A DNA stretch of 64,000 nucleotides from Arthrobacter sp. B1I2 (GCF_030816485.1 NZ_JAUSYC010000001.1:3100001-3164000), one strand, 5' to 3'; counted from the first letter of the stretch, positions 17,438 to 27,203 are shown. Program-made: numbers and translations. The notes: generated by a model from the sequence alone, not told the origin.

Positions 17438-17698
17438 TTAGAGTGCGTTGACCTTCTTGGAGATCGCCGACTTGCGGTTCGCTGCGTTGTTCTTGTGCAG
17501 AACACCCTTGCTGACAGCCTTGTCCAGCTTACGGCTGGCAGAAACGAGCGCAGTAGTAGCAGCTTCCTTGTCAGCGGACACAACGGCGGTGTTGACGGCG
17601 CGGATGGCCGTCTTCAGCTCGGACTTGACTGCGTTGTTGCGCAGGCGGGCCTTCTCGTTGGTCAGGATGCGCTTCTTCTGGGACTTGATATTCGCCAC
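17438..17698 (-). CDS. rpsT: 30S ribosomal protein S20
   Basis: Small basic primary-binding protein of the 16S rRNA, 86 residues, the normal length. Begins [18 protein letters not shown] and carries the family helix pattern through [23 protein letters not shown] start at 17698 behind AGAGAG. Transcribed leftward, opposite to holA. A TGGTCTAGA sequence at 17726-17734 upstream resembles half of a dre site, but I do not give it weight. Confidence 0.97.
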   Translation of the reverse strand: MANIKSQKKRILTNEKARLRNNAVKSELKTAIRAVNTAVVSADKEAATTALVSASRKLDKAVSKGVLHKNNAANRKSAISKKVNAL

Positions 17699-17867
17699 GT
17701 GTGAACTCTCTTTGTGATGCGGAAATGGTCTAGAGGGCTTTCAGGCTGGCCTTGACTGAGCGGCGTGGGGATACCTATGGCGGCCAGCCATCAGTGACCG
17801 TCGACCTGCACGGACACACAGCAATAAAGAATAGCAGGTGAGCGGCCAAACTGGCCATTTGGGGCGG

Positions 17868-18425
17868 TCAGGTCCAGCCGTGTCGCCGGCGCAGCCCGGC
17901 CGCCACTGTTTCGAACCGCGCCTTGTCCAGCACCGCGCCCTCCCGGCGGATGCTGTCCGGGCGGAGCTGCAGGATCCGGTCCAGCCGCACCTCGCTGGCC
18001 CTGCCCTGCTTGTCCCAGCCACCGGACCCAAGGTCCACGTATTCGCCGGACGCTGAACCGGCAGGAACCCTGTCCCTGCTGGTCAGCATCAGCCCCAGGA
18101 GGAACGGGCCGTTGTGCCCCACCAGCAGCACAGGCCGGTCCTTCCCCTGGCCGTGGTCCTCCTCATACGGGACCCAGGCCCACACCACCTCGCCCGGATC
18201 CGGGTCGCCGTCCGGCTGCGGGGCGTATCGAACGGCGGCTCGGCCGCGGTAATCACCGGGATATGCGGCGGGCCCGGCAGGAATGCCGCCGCCGGGCGCC
18301 GTGCGCTTGGCACCGGGGCGTCGGTCCCGGCCCGTGCCCGGCGGCGGCGGGGCCGCGGCGCGATTCTGCAGCATGCGCAGCCCCCGGCGGACGGCATTTC
18401 CCAGGGAGCGGAGATCGATGGCCAT
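17868..18425 (-). CDS. PemK/MazF-like protein without adjacent antitoxin
   Basis: 185 residues. The C-terminal two thirds match the PemK/MazF fold: EVVWAWVPYEEDHGQGKDRPVLLVG (first strand through the conserved basic loop), then LGLMLTSRDR and VRLDRILQLRPDSIRRE. The N-terminal 70 residues are basic and Pro/Gly-rich, longer than in ordinary MazF endoribonucleases (about 110 residues). No antitoxin-sized gene lies next to it: rpsT and lepA flank it. It could be a chromosomal ribonuclease or a fold relative that no longer acts as a toxin. The ATG has no Shine-Dalgarno; TAGGCT 6 nt upstream predicts a leaderless mRNA. Confidence 0.75.
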   Translation of the reverse strand: MAIDLRSLGNAVRRGLRMLQNRAAAPPPPGTGRDRRPGAKRTAPGGGIPAGPAAYPGDYRGRAAVRYAPQPDGDPDPGEVVWAWVPYEEDHGQGKDRPVLLVGHNGPFLLGLMLTSRDRVPAGSASGEYVDLGSGGWDKQGRASEVRLDRILQLRPDSIRREGAVLDKARFETVAAGLRRRHGWT

Positions 18426-18431
18426 TCCGAA

Positions 18432-18437
18432 AGCCTA
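18432..18437 (-). promoter_or_regulatory. -10 box, leaderless promoter of PemK-like gene
   Basis: Minus-strand TAGGCT, 6 nt (TTCGGA), ATG at 18425; no Shine-Dalgarno. The same TAGGCT-N6-start arrangement occurs at def and at the leuA leader. Confidence 0.5.
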
Positions 18438-18598
18438 TCGGCGGGGGTGCGCCAATGAAACGCCTATACCGCCCGGTCAGGATGCGGTGCGCGGGTCCCG
18501 GACGTGGGACACTGGATGTTCAAGATGTGCGGCTGGACCGCTGGCGCCTTCCGTGTGCCTGCCGGTGGCTGCAGAAATGCCAACAGTAAGGACCCTGC

Positions 18599-20455
18599 GT
18601 GTCTCCCATGGCCCGCACCGCACCGGTGCCCGCCGCGACAGATCCGGCAATTATTCGGAACTTTTGCATCATCGCGCATATCGACCACGGCAAGTCCACG
18701 CTGGCTGACCGTATGCTGCAGTCCACGGGGGTGGTCCAGGCGCGTGACATGAAGGCCCAGTACCTGGACCGGATGGACATTGAGCGCGAACGTGGCATCA
18801 CCATCAAGTCCCAGGCCGTCCGCATGCCGTGGGAGGTAGACGGCGCCAGCTATGCGCTGAACATGATCGACACCCCAGGCCACGTCGACTTTACGTATGA
18901 GGTGTCCAGGTCCCTGGCCGCCTGCGAGGGTGCCGTCCTGCTGGTGGACGCAGCCCAGGGCATTGAGGCCCAGACGCTTGCAAACCTGTACCTGGCCATG
19001 GAAAACAACCTCACCATCATCCCGGTGCTGAACAAGATCGACCTGCCGGCGGCGCAGCCTGAAAAGTACGCGGCCGAGCTGGCCAGCCTGATCGGCGGCG
19101 ATCCGGAAGATGTCCTGCGCGTCTCCGGTAAGACCGGCGTCGGCGTCGAGGCCCTCCTGGACAAGATTGTCCGCGACCTGCCAGCGCCGGTGGGGGACCC
19201 CAACGCGCCGGCCCGCGCCATGATCTTCGACTCGGTCTACGACACCTACCGCGGTGTGGTGACCTATGTGCGCGTGGTGGACGGCATGCTCCACCCGCGC
19301 GAGCGCATCCAGATGATGTCCACCCGGGCCTCGCACGAGCTCTTGGAAATCGGTGTCAGCTCCCCGGAACCCACACCCTCCAAGGGTCTCGGCGTCGGCG
19401 AAGTGGGCTACCTGATTACCGGTGTGAAGGACGTGCGGCAGTCCAAGGTGGGCGACACCGTCACCAACCTGGCCAAGCCGGCCGCCCAGTCGCTTCCCGG
19501 GTATGCCGACGCCAAGCCCATGGTGTTCTCCGGCCTGTATCCGCTGGATGGTGCCGATTACCCGGTACTTCGTGACGCCCTCGAAAAGCTCATGCTCAAT
19601 GACGCCGCGCTGGTGTACGAACCTGAGACCTCGGCTGCGCTGGGCTTCGGCTTCCGCGTGGGCTTCCTGGGACTCCTGCACCTTGAGATCACCCGGGAAC
19701 GCCTGGAGCGCGAATACAATCTCGACCTCATCTCCACCGCACCGAACGTGGAGTACGAGGTGACGCTGGAGGACAAGAAGGTGGTCCGGGTGACGAACCC
19801 CAGCGAGTATCCAACCGGCAAGATCGCCGAGGTACGTGAACCCATGGTGTCCGCCACCATCCTGGCTCCCAACGAATTCGTCGGCGCCATCATGGAACTG
19901 TGCCAGGCGCGCCGCGGCGTCCTGGGCGGCATGGACTACCTTTCGGAGGACCGGGTCGAAATCCGCTACCGCCTGCCGCTTGCCGAGATCGTGTTCGATT
20001 TCTTCGACATCCTGAAGTCGAAAACCCGGGGCTACGGCTCCCTGGACTGGAAAGCCGACGGTGAGCAGGTTGCCGACCTGGTTAAGGTCGACATCATGCT
20101 CCAGGGCGAACAGGTGGATGCCTTCAGCGCCATCACCCACAGGGACAAGGCATACGCCTATGGCGTGATGATGACAGGCAAGCTGCGCGAACTCATCCCG
20201 CGGCAGCAGTTCGAGGTGCCCATCCAGGCAGCCATCGGTTCCAGGATCATCGCCCGCGAAAGCATCCGGGCCATCCGCAAGGATGTGCTGGCCAAATGCT
20301 ACGGCGGTGACATCTCGCGTAAGCGCAAGCTGCTGGAGAAGCAAAAAGAAGGCAAGAAGCGCATGAAGATGGTGGGCACTGTGGAGGTGCCGCAGGAGGC
20401 GTTTATCGCCGCCCTCACCACCGACGAATCGAAGGACAAGGCCAAGAAGAAGTGA
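18599..20455 (+). CDS. lepA: Elongation factor 4 (LepA)
   Basis: Ribosome-associated translational GTPase, 618 residues. G-domain motifs: [13 protein letters not shown] (G1), RGITIKSQ (G2), DTPGHVDF (G3), NKIDLP (G4). Domain II and III follow, then the EF4-specific C-terminal domain ending [22 protein letters not shown], which inserts toward the peptidyl-transferase centre. GTG start at 18599 with AAGGA 7 nt upstream; Met at 18608 would also fit. Followed after 25 nt by hemW, an association common across bacteria. Confidence 0.97.
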   Translation: MSPMARTAPVPAATDPAIIRNFCIIAHIDHGKSTLADRMLQSTGVVQARDMKAQYLDRMDIERERGITIKSQAVRMPWEVDGASYALNMIDTPGHVDFTYEVSRSLAACEGAVLLVDAAQGIEAQTLANLYLAMENNLTIIPVLNKIDLPAAQPEKYAAELASLIGGDPEDVLRVSGKTGVGVEALLDKIVRDLPAPVGDPNAPARAMIFDSVYDTYRGVVTYVRVVDGMLHPRERIQMMSTRASHELLEIGVSSPEPTPSKGLGVGEVGYLITGVKDVRQSKVGDTVTNLAKPAAQSLPGYADAKPMVFSGLYPLDGADYPVLRDALEKLMLNDAALVYEPETSAALGFGFRVGFLGLLHLEITRERLEREYNLDLISTAPNVEYEVTLEDKKVVRVTNPSEYPTGKIAEVREPMVSATILAPNEFVGAIMELCQARRGVLGGMDYLSEDRVEIRYRLPLAEIVFDFFDILKSKTRGYGSLDWKADGEQVADLVKVDIMLQGEQVDAFSAITHRDKAYAYGVMMTGKLRELIPRQQFEVPIQAAIGSRIIARESIRAIRKDVLAKCYGGDISRKRKLLEKQKEGKKRMKMVGTVEVPQEAFIAALTTDESKDKAKKK

Positions 20456-20480
20456 CCACCGCGCAGCGGGGGACCCGCTG

Positions 20481-21710
20481 ATGCCCAGCGTACTTCCCCT
20501 CGGTGACCCGGCGCCGTCGGACGGTTTGCTGCCTGCCCAGGCAGTGGACGGTGCGGCGGACCGGGCGTTCGGTTTGTACGTCCATATTCCGTTTTGCGCC
20601 GTGCGCTGCGGCTACTGCGACTTCAACACCTACACCGCCACGGAACTGGGCGGCGGAGCGTCGCAGGACGCGTACGCGCAGACCGCGGTATCGGAAGTGT
20701 CCCTGGCGGCCACGGTGCTGGAACGTTCCGGTCTGCCGGCGCGTAAGCTCAGCACGGTCTTCTTTGGCGGCGGCACGCCAACTCTGCTGCCCGCGGATGA
20801 CCTCGCCATGATCCTCCGCGCTGCCATCGGGCAGTGGGGCATTGAGGACGGCGCTGAGGTCACCACCGAAGCCAACCCGGATTCAGTCACCCCCGAGTCC
20901 CTGGCCGTCCTCAAAGAGGCCGGCTTCACCAGGGTCTCATTCGGCATGCAGTCCGCGGTTCCGCACGTCCTCAAGGTCCTGGACCGCACCCACACCCCCA
21001 GCCGGGTGCCGCAGGTGGTGCAGTGGGCGCGGGAAGCGGGACTGGCTGTCAGCCTGGACCTGATTTACGGGACGCCGGGGGAGTCCCTGGCGGACTGGCG
21101 CTTCTCCCTGGAAACCGCGCTCTCCTACGAGCCGGACCACATCAGTGCGTACGCGCTGATCGTTGAGGACGGCACCAAGCTGGCAGCGCAGATGCGCCGT
21201 GGCGAGGTCCCGGGAATTGACGACGACGACCACGCCGACAAGTACGAGCTCGCAGACCAGCTGATCACCGAAGCCGGACTTGGCTGGTACGAGGTCAGCA
21301 ACTGGGCGCGGACTGCCGAACAGGCCTGCCGCCACAACCTCGCCTACTGGCGGGGCGACGACTGGTGGGGGATAGGACCCGGCGCCCACTCGCACATGGG
21401 CGGGGTGCGCTGGTGGAACGTCAAGCACCCGTCCGCCTACGCGAACCGGTTGATGCAGGGGCTTTCACCGGCCGCCGGCAGGGAAACCCTGGACGCGGAA
21501 ACCAGGAACATGGAGCGGGTCATGCTCGAAGCGCGCCTGGAGTCGGGTCTTGAGGTGTCAACGCTTAGTGCCGGGGGACGGCACCAGGTGGCCGGGCTCA
21601 TTGCGGACGGCCTGGTGGATCCTGCTGCCGCCTTCCGGGGCCGCCTGGTCCTGACCCTCAAAGGCAGGCTCCTGGCAGACGCAGTGGTCCGCCGCATCCT
21701 GCCGGACTAG
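20481..21710 (+). CDS. hemW: Radical SAM heme chaperone HemW
   Basis: Radical S-adenosylmethionine protein of 409 residues, formerly annotated as oxygen-independent coproporphyrinogen oxidase. The cluster motif is CAVRCGYCDF at about residues 38-47, within LYVHIPFC. Glycine-rich SAM site FFGGGTPTLLP and the HemW C-terminal domain (NLAYWRGDDWWGIGPGAHSH) are present. HemW-type proteins bind heme and deliver it to heme enzymes. That role suits a genome with the bc1-aa3 respiratory chain encoded 20-30 kb away. Only a weak GGGGG ribosome site precedes ATG 20481. Confidence 0.92.
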   Translation: MPSVLPLGDPAPSDGLLPAQAVDGAADRAFGLYVHIPFCAVRCGYCDFNTYTATELGGGASQDAYAQTAVSEVSLAATVLERSGLPARKLSTVFFGGGTPTLLPADDLAMILRAAIGQWGIEDGAEVTTEANPDSVTPESLAVLKEAGFTRVSFGMQSAVPHVLKVLDRTHTPSRVPQVVQWAREAGLAVSLDLIYGTPGESLADWRFSLETALSYEPDHISAYALIVEDGTKLAAQMRRGEVPGIDDDDHADKYELADQLITEAGLGWYEVSNWARTAEQACRHNLAYWRGDDWWGIGPGAHSHMGGVRWWNVKHPSAYANRLMQGLSPAAGRETLDAETRNMERVMLEARLESGLEVSTLSAGGRHQVAGLIADGLVDPAAAFRGRLVLTLKGRLLADAVVRRILPD

Positions 21711-21723
21711 CGCCGGTGGGGCG

Positions 21724-22134
21724 CTACTTAATCCAGCGCAGGTTGTACTGGTAGCGGTGCGGCTGGCCGCGGTTGACGTGGATCCCTGCTGCCACGGAGA
21801 AGCACGTGAGCGCCACCCAGATCAGTGTGGCAATGACCGCGAAGATGTTTCCCACGTAGGGGATGAACACCAGGATGTTGGCCAGAACGGCGGCGATGGT
21901 GGGCGGCAGGCTGAAGTTCAGCGCTTCCTTGGATTCCTGGGCGGTGAACGGCCCGCGGTCACGGAAGATCAGATAGATCAGCAGCGAGGGGATGCATCCC
22001 AGGATCCCGCCGAAGTGCGCGAGCGTCGCCCACTGGCGGTCTTCGCTGGCAGTCAGCGGCAGGGCGTTGGCGGGGACGCCATGGTACTCGGAACGGCCCT
22101 GGCCGTCCCTGTGATCACGTGCGTTTTCTGCCAC
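21724..22134 (-). CDS. DUF4870 domain membrane protein
   Basis: Small membrane protein, 136 residues, of unknown function. After a polar N-terminus come RQWATLAHFGGILGCIPSLLIYLIF, FTAQESKEALNFSL and two more hydrophobic stretches ending in GIHVNRGQPHRYQYNLRWIK. This is the DUF4870 (Tic20-like four-helix) pattern. GTG 22134 is selected by an AAGGAA site 7 nt upstream; the open frame extends further but without support. Its stop lies 13 nt from the convergent hemW stop, with no room for a separate terminator. Confidence 0.85.
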   Translation of the reverse strand: MAENARDHRDGQGRSEYHGVPANALPLTASEDRQWATLAHFGGILGCIPSLLIYLIFRDRGPFTAQESKEALNFSLPPTIAAVLANILVFIPYVGNIFAVIATLIWVALTCFSVAAGIHVNRGQPHRYQYNLRWIK

Positions 22135-22267
22135 AGTCTGTTCCTTCGGAGGTGCAAGTGTTGCTGACTTTGAATACCGGCGCGGTGCGCAGTGCCTGCG
22201 CTGGACAACTTCCCTGCACAGTGCACTGCAGTACCAAGAATACTGGGTTTTAGGCTGGTGCCCGCCC

Positions 22268-23116
22268 TCAGGGCACGGTGAGGAAATCGATGACTTCCTC
22301 AACCCTGCCCAGCAGCGACGCTTCGAGGTCCGCGTAGGTGCGCACGGCGCCCAGCAGTTTCTGCCACCCCAGCCCGATGTCCTCCTTGGTCGCGTGGGGC
22401 CAGCCGAAGGCTTTCAGGATCCCGGTCTTCCAGTCCTGCCCGCGGGGTACGGCAGGCCATCTGTCGATGCCCAGGACGGCCGGCCGGATCGCCTGCCAGA
22501 CGTCCACATAGGGGTGTCCAACGATCAGGACGTTCCCGGCGGCACCCGGGGAAGCCATGACGGCGTCTGCGATGCGGGACTCCTTGGAATCAGGAACCAA
22601 GTGGTCCACCAGTACACCAAGCCGCCTGCCGGGCCCGGGCCTGAACTCCGCAACGGCCGCGGCGAGGTCGTCAATCCCGTGCAGGGGTTCAACGACGATG
22701 CCTTCCACCCGCAGGTCGTCTCCCCAGACTTTTTCCACCAGTTCGGCGTCGTGCTTGCCTTCCACCCAGATCCGGCTGGCCTTGGCCACCCGGGCGCGCT
22801 GGCCGGCCACCCGCACCGAGCCGGAAGCCGTCCTGCCGGCCGCCGCACCGGCAGCAGACCGTGGCGCGGGGGGCATCAGCCGGATGGGCCGGCCGTCAAG
22901 GAGGAAGCCGAACCCAAGCCGGAAGGAACGGGACTTTCCCCGTCGGTCCTCAAGGGCCACCACATGCATGCCGCCGGATTTCTCTACCCGGGTGACGGCA
23001 CCCACCCAGCCGGACTGCACTTCCTCGAGCACCATGCCGCGCTCCACAGGGACCTCCGGCAGTTCCGTCCGCGCGGGAGCGGATATGCCGCGTGGGCCCC
23101 AGTTCTGGTAATCCAT
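22268..23116 (-). CDS. DUF3097 family protein with TOPRIM-like core
   Basis: 282 residues, a family restricted largely to Actinobacteria. The N-terminal 90 residues form a small beta-rich domain (GWVGAVTRVEKSGGMHVVALEDRRG). The rest contains RIWVEGKHDAELVEKVWG, VVEPLHGIDDL and LGVLVDHLVPDSKESRIADAV, which look like the Glu and DxD/E positions of a TOPRIM-type metal site. No experimentally proven function is known to me. Divergent from hrcA, with the CIRCE element between them. Start ATG 23116 is preceded by GGAT, a weak site. Confidence 0.85.
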   Translation of the reverse strand: MDYQNWGPRGISAPARTELPEVPVERGMVLEEVQSGWVGAVTRVEKSGGMHVVALEDRRGKSRSFRLGFGFLLDGRPIRLMPPAPRSAAGAAAGRTASGSVRVAGQRARVAKASRIWVEGKHDAELVEKVWGDDLRVEGIVVEPLHGIDDLAAAVAEFRPGPGRRLGVLVDHLVPDSKESRIADAVMASPGAAGNVLIVGHPYVDVWQAIRPAVLGIDRWPAVPRGQDWKTGILKAFGWPHATKEDIGLGWQKLLGAVRTYADLEASLLGRVEEVIDFLTVP

Positions 23117-23207
23117 GGAATCGATCCGCCTAGCGCTAGCTCCTCAGCCCCGGAATTTCGCCCGGAGCGGTACCAATGCTAACAACGGGCCAAGGCATAA
23201 TAGACTG

Positions 23208-23234
23208 TTAGCACTTAGGCATGTCGAGTGCTAA
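23208..23234. promoter_or_regulatory. CIRCE element (HrcA operator)
   Basis: TTAGCACTT (23208-23216), 9-nt spacer, GAGTGCTAA (23226-23234): 17 of 18 arm bases match the CIRCE consensus. A CATAAT hexamer at 23196-23201 just upstream could be the hrcA -10 box. HrcA should bind here and repress its own operon; heat relieves this. Confidence 0.92.
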
Positions 23235-23288
23235 CCCTGGGTTGCATCGGGCGGGGCATGCGCCCCGAACCATGGATGGAGGTGGAGA

Positions 23289-24302
23289 GTGAGCGAGCCA
23301 CGCAAGCTGGAAGTACTGCGGGCCATCGTTGAGGACTACGTCCACTCCCGCGAGCCGGTCGGGTCGAAGGCCCTGGTGGAGCGGCATCACCTTGGGGTTT
23401 CCAGCGCCACCATCCGCAACGACATGGCCGCCCTGGAGGATGAGGGACTGATCACCGCCCCGCATACCAGTGCCGGCCGGATTCCCACGGACAAGGGCTA
23501 CCGGCTTTTTGTCGACCAGATCTCGGCCGTCAAGCCCCTGTCGGCGGCCGAGCGCCGCGCCATCCAGTCCCTGCTCGAAGGCGCGGACGACCTCGACGAC
23601 GTGCTGGAGCGCACCGTCCGGCTGCTCTCGCAGCTGACCAACCAGGTGGCCGTGGTCCAGTACCCGCATTTGAGCAGGGCGCTTGTCCGCCACATCGAAT
23701 TCGTCCTGTTGGCCCCCCGCAAGGTCCTCGTGGTCCTGATCGCGAACAGCGGCAAGGTGGAGCAGCGGGTGTTCGACGTCGGGCAGGACCTAGGCGACGA
23801 CGCCCTGGCTGAACTGCGCACCCGGTTCCTGGGTTCACTGGGGGGAACGCCGCTGAGCCAGTTGGCCCAGGCGCTTCCCGCCGTCGTGGCCGCAACGCCC
23901 CACCCGCAGCGGCAAGCGGCGCACGCGCTGGCGGTCGGACTGGAGGGCTTGGCGCAGAACAGCCGGGAAGACAGGATGGTCATGGCCGGGACCGCAAACC
24001 TCGCCAGGTCCAACGTGGACTTTCCGCTCAGTATCGGCCCGGTGCTGGAGGCGCTTGAGGAGCAGGTGGTGATGCTGCGGCTGCTAAGCGAAATGGCCCA
24101 GGACCCCCGCGGCGTCGCTGTCAGCATCGGAAGGGAGAACCCGTACGACGGCCTTGCCGAGGCCTCCGTGGTGGCCACCGGTTACGGTCCGGGCAGCGCC
24201 GCGAAAGTAGGGATTCTCGGGCCCACCCGGATGGACTATCCCACCACCATGGCCGCCGTCAGGGCCGTGGCCCGTTACCTTTCCAGGATTTTGGGGCCCT
24301 GA
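23289..24302 (+). CDS. hrcA: Heat-inducible transcription repressor HrcA
   Basis: Repressor of class I heat-shock genes, 337 residues. N-terminal winged helix: [26 protein letters not shown], then [18 protein letters not shown] and [17 protein letters not shown], which is the HrcA signature. GAF-like and dimerisation regions follow. The GTG start at 23289 lies 4 nt after a GGAGGTGGAG ribosome site. A CIRCE operator is 55 nt upstream, so the operon hrcA-dnaJ-rsmE is autoregulated. groEL, the usual co-target, is not in the window. Confidence 0.97.
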   Translation: MSEPRKLEVLRAIVEDYVHSREPVGSKALVERHHLGVSSATIRNDMAALEDEGLITAPHTSAGRIPTDKGYRLFVDQISAVKPLSAAERRAIQSLLEGADDLDDVLERTVRLLSQLTNQVAVVQYPHLSRALVRHIEFVLLAPRKVLVVLIANSGKVEQRVFDVGQDLGDDALAELRTRFLGSLGGTPLSQLAQALPAVVAATPHPQRQAAHALAVGLEGLAQNSREDRMVMAGTANLARSNVDFPLSIGPVLEALEEQVVMLRLLSEMAQDPRGVAVSIGRENPYDGLAEASVVATGYGPGSAAKVGILGPTRMDYPTTMAAVRAVARYLSRILGP

Positions 24303-24389
24303 CTCTTCGCCGCCGGAGTTTGTTCCGGCCGGGAAACAAGAGCTGGGCCGCCCAACTGAACGCAGTACAACAAGGAAGAGACACGAACT

Positions 24390-25517
24390 TTGAGCAGCCA
24401 CTATGACGTCCTTGGAGTCTCACCCGAAGCTACGGGCGAAGAGATCAAAAAGGCCTACCGCAAACTGGCCCGCACCCTGCACCCGGACGTAAATCCCGGT
24501 GCGGACGCCTCAGAACGCTTCAAGGCAGTAACTCACGCCTACGAGGTACTTTCCGATCCCCAAAAACGCCGGATCTATGACACCACCGGCAATGAGAACG
24601 GCACCGACAACGGCTTCGGCGGAGCAGGCTACGCGGGCCAGGGGTTTGCGTTCCAGGACATCTTCGACACTTTCTTCGGAGCCGGCGGCACGTCCGGTCC
24701 CGCTTCCCGCGTACGCCGCGGCCAGGATGCACTCATCAGCGTCCGGATCGACCTCCGGGATGCCGTGTTCGGCGTGAACAAGAAACTCGAAGTGGACACC
24801 GCGGTCGTCTGCCCCACCTGTGACGGATCCTGCTGCCGCCCCGGCACCCACCCCGAACGCTGCGACATCTGCGGCGGCAGCGGCCAGGTCCAGCGCGCTG
24901 TGCGCTCCATCCTCGGCCAGGTCATGACGGCAGCCCCCTGCGGCACCTGCGAAGGTTTCGGCACGGTCATCAAGGATCCCTGCAACGAATGCAGCGGCCA
25001 GGGCCGCATCCGCAGCCGCCGTTCGCTGACCATCAAGGTTCCCGCCGGTGTTGCCACCGGAACCCGGATCCAGCTCTCCGGACAGGGCGAAGCCGGCCCC
25101 GCGGGCGGTCCGGCCGGTGACCTGTACGTGGAAATCCGCGTCAACAACGACGCCACCTACGTGCGGGAAGGCGATGACCTGCACGCCACCCTGCACATCC
25201 CCATGACGGCGGCTGCCCTGGGCACGGATGTCAGCCTGGAAACCTTCGACGGCACCCAGGAGATCGACGTCAAGCCCGGAACCCAGTCCGGGGAAATTAT
25301 CACCTTGCGCGGACTCGGTGTCACCCACCTCAGGGGATACGGCCGCGGTGACCTGAAGGTCCATCTCCAGGTGGATACTCCGGCCAGGCTGGACCCGGCC
25401 CAGGAGGACCTCCTGCGCGAACTCGCCAAGCTCCGCGGTGAACAAATCACCGAGGGCAGGCTCGCTGCCAGCGGCGGCATGTTCGCCAAGCTCCGGGACC
25501 GGCTCGGTAACCTGTAG
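24390..25517 (+). CDS. dnaJ: Molecular chaperone DnaJ
   Basis: Type I Hsp40 co-chaperone stimulating DnaK, 375 residues. J-domain with HPD in [12 protein letters not shown]; Gly/Phe-rich stretch; zinc domain; C-terminal substrate domains. The four zinc repeats are [24 protein letters not shown] and CNECSGQG: the first ends in Cys where the CxxCxGxG pattern has Gly. Start TTG 24390, with GGAAGAG 9 nt upstream and the J-domain opening [13 protein letters not shown] directly after. Second gene of the HrcA operon; this is the DnaJ2 paralogue typical of Actinobacteria, separate from the dnaK-grpE copy. Confidence 0.96.
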   Translation: MSSHYDVLGVSPEATGEEIKKAYRKLARTLHPDVNPGADASERFKAVTHAYEVLSDPQKRRIYDTTGNENGTDNGFGGAGYAGQGFAFQDIFDTFFGAGGTSGPASRVRRGQDALISVRIDLRDAVFGVNKKLEVDTAVVCPTCDGSCCRPGTHPERCDICGGSGQVQRAVRSILGQVMTAAPCGTCEGFGTVIKDPCNECSGQGRIRSRRSLTIKVPAGVATGTRIQLSGQGEAGPAGGPAGDLYVEIRVNNDATYVREGDDLHATLHIPMTAAALGTDVSLETFDGTQEIDVKPGTQSGEIITLRGLGVTHLRGYGRGDLKVHLQVDTPARLDPAQEDLLRELAKLRGEQITEGRLAASGGMFAKLRDRLGNL

Positions 25518-25519
25518 CG

Positions 25520-26299
25520 GTGAGCAACCCCGTCTTCTTCACATCCCCCGGTTCGCTGGGTGGCGTGGCTGCCGGCCAGCTCTTTGTCCTCGAAGGGGCG
25601 GAGGCGAGGCATGCGGTCACCGTCAAGCGGCTTTCTCCCGGTGAGGCGGTGGACATTGTCGACGGCGCCGGCACCCGCATGACAGGAAAGGTGGTCTCCG
25701 CTGCCCCTTCCGGTCTCGAGGTGGAGTGCGGGAGCCTGACGGTGGAAGACAGGCCGGACGTGCGGCTGGTGCTGGTGCAGGCCCTGGCCAAGGGCGACCG
25801 CGACGAGCTGGCCATTGAAACAGCCACCGAACTGGGCATCGATGCTGTCATACCCTGGCAGTCCGAACGGTCCATCGTCCGCTGGAAGGGCGACCGGGCC
25901 GCCCGGGCACACGCCAAGTGGGAATCTTCCGTCGCCGCAGCCGCCAAACAGGCGCGGCGGGCCTGGATTCCCGAGGTGCGTCCTGCTGTCGAGACGGCGG
26001 GGCTGTCCGCTGCTGTCGAGGCGGCGGACCTTGCTGTCGTCCTGCATGAAGACGCCGTGCGTCCGCTGCGCACTGTCCTTGAAGGATGGCAGGGGAACGC
26101 CGGCACCGGGCCCCGTGAGATCCTGCTGATCGTCGGCCCGGAGGGCGGCATCAGTCCGCGCGAGGTAACCAAACTCTGTGATAAAGGCGCCGTGACCGCG
26201 CTGTTGGGCCGCCATGTCCTGCGGTCCTCCACGGCCGGGCCGGCCGCCGTCGTGCTTTCCAGCGACGTCCTTGGCCGCTGGGAGCCTAGCGGACCTTAA
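25520..26299 (+). CDS. rsmE: 16S rRNA (uracil(1498)-N(3))-methyltransferase
   Basis: SPOUT-class methyltransferase that methylates U1498 in the decoding region of 16S rRNA, 259 residues. N-terminal PUA-like domain (LEGAEARHAVTVKRLSPGE) and the C-terminal knot with LLIVGPEGGISPREV and LGRHVLRSSTAGPAAV, both diagnostic. GTG start 2 nt after the dnaJ stop, so translation is coupled. The last 14 nt overlap the convergent GerMN lipoprotein gene. Confidence 0.96.
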   Translation: MSNPVFFTSPGSLGGVAAGQLFVLEGAEARHAVTVKRLSPGEAVDIVDGAGTRMTGKVVSAAPSGLEVECGSLTVEDRPDVRLVLVQALAKGDRDELAIETATELGIDAVIPWQSERSIVRWKGDRAARAHAKWESSVAAAAKQARRAWIPEVRPAVETAGLSAAVEAADLAVVLHEDAVRPLRTVLEGWQGNAGTGPREILLIVGPEGGISPREVTKLCDKGAVTALLGRHVLRSSTAGPAAVVLSSDVLGRWEPSGP

Positions 26300-27203
26300 A
26301 AGACCTGGTGTCCTCGTTCCGGTCCGGCTCCCCTCCGGAACCGGCCTGCGCCACCCGCAGCTCGTAGTCGCCCGGCGGCAGGTTAAGGGCCAGGGTGAAG
26401 ACGCCGGCCTGCCCCTGCTCAGTGCCTGCCGTGGCTTCACCGGACAGGAAGGGAGCTTTGCTGCCGCTGCTTGGAGCCTGCAGGATCTGCCAGCGAAGTT
26501 TTGCCCCCGGGGACGTGCTGCGGCCGGTGATCTTCACGCTGCCGCCGGGCACCTCGGCGTTCTCCTGCGGATCAATGATCCAGACCGGCGCCACCAGGCC
26601 GGCAGCACGGGTCATCAGCACGCCCAGCTGGACCTTCCCAAACGCGACATAGTCCGTGTGGCCGTCCACGAGGAGCCGGACCCGGATCTGCTGGCCGGTG
26701 TCGATCAGGCCCGAGCTGGCGGCAGCAGCGGTTGCCGTATAGATCAGCTGCTGGATGGCACGGGCGGCCATGTCGGCGTCCAGGTTGCTGTTGAAAGCGT
26801 CAGCTGAGACGTCCACGGTGATGACATCCTTGCCCGAAATGGAGGTGGCAAGCTTGTCCGGGTTCTGCCAGGGCGTGAAGAAGTCCGGGTCCAGCGGCTT
26901 CTCCGACATCATGGCGCGCAGGGCACGGGTGACCGGGTTCTCCTGCTCCGGGACGTCGCGGAATTCCCGGTAAAGGAAAATGTTCCCGCCGCTGCGGCCG
27001 ATCCAGTAAACCGGCGCCTTGTTGGAGGACTGCGTGGTTTCCAGCGGGGCGCTGGTGGAGGGCGCGTCAGGCATGGTGCCGCCCGTGGCCGGGACGGAGG
27101 CGATAGTGCCGGAGGGCGATGGACCGCCCTCGGCCGTACAGCCCGCCAGGACCGGAACCAGCACCAGGATCCCCGCCAGGACGGCGGGGCGCAAGGGCCC
27201 CAT
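26286..27203 (-). CDS. GerMN/Gmad2 domain lipoprotein
   Basis: Predicted exported lipoprotein, 305 residues. Signal peptide with a lipobox LVLVPVLAGC, so Cys21 should be lipidated and the protein anchored outside the membrane. A Ser/Thr/Pro linker is followed by a GerMN domain (VTRALRAMMSEKPLD, ITVDVSADAFNSN, RAIQQLIYTATAAA) and a C-terminal Gmad2 immunoglobulin-like domain (VWIIDPQENAEVPGGSVKITGRS). Such domains are also found in LpqB and in spore germination proteins; here a cell-envelope role is inferred. GTG 27227 is an alternative start eight codons upstream. Divergent from phoH across a 354-nt region holding two repeat systems. Confidence 0.85.
   Translation of the reverse strand: MGPLRPAVLAGILVLVPVLAGCTAEGGPSPSGTIASVPATGGTMPDAPSTSAPLETTQSSNKAPVYWIGRSGGNIFLYREFRDVPEQENPVTRALRAMMSEKPLDPDFFTPWQNPDKLATSISGKDVITVDVSADAFNSNLDADMAARAIQQLIYTATAAAASSGLIDTGQQIRVRLLVDGHTDYVAFGKVQLGVLMTRAAGLVAPVWIIDPQENAEVPGGSVKITGRSTSPGAKLRWQILQAPSSGSKAPFLSGEATAGTEQGQAGVFTLALNLPPGDYELRVAQAGSGGEPDRNEDTRSFKVR

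Noticed and set aside
17726..17734. TGGTCTAGA upstream of rpsT resembling a dre half-site
   Set aside because: The second half reads GGG instead of CCA, and a ribosomal protein gene is not an expected DasR target; likely chance.
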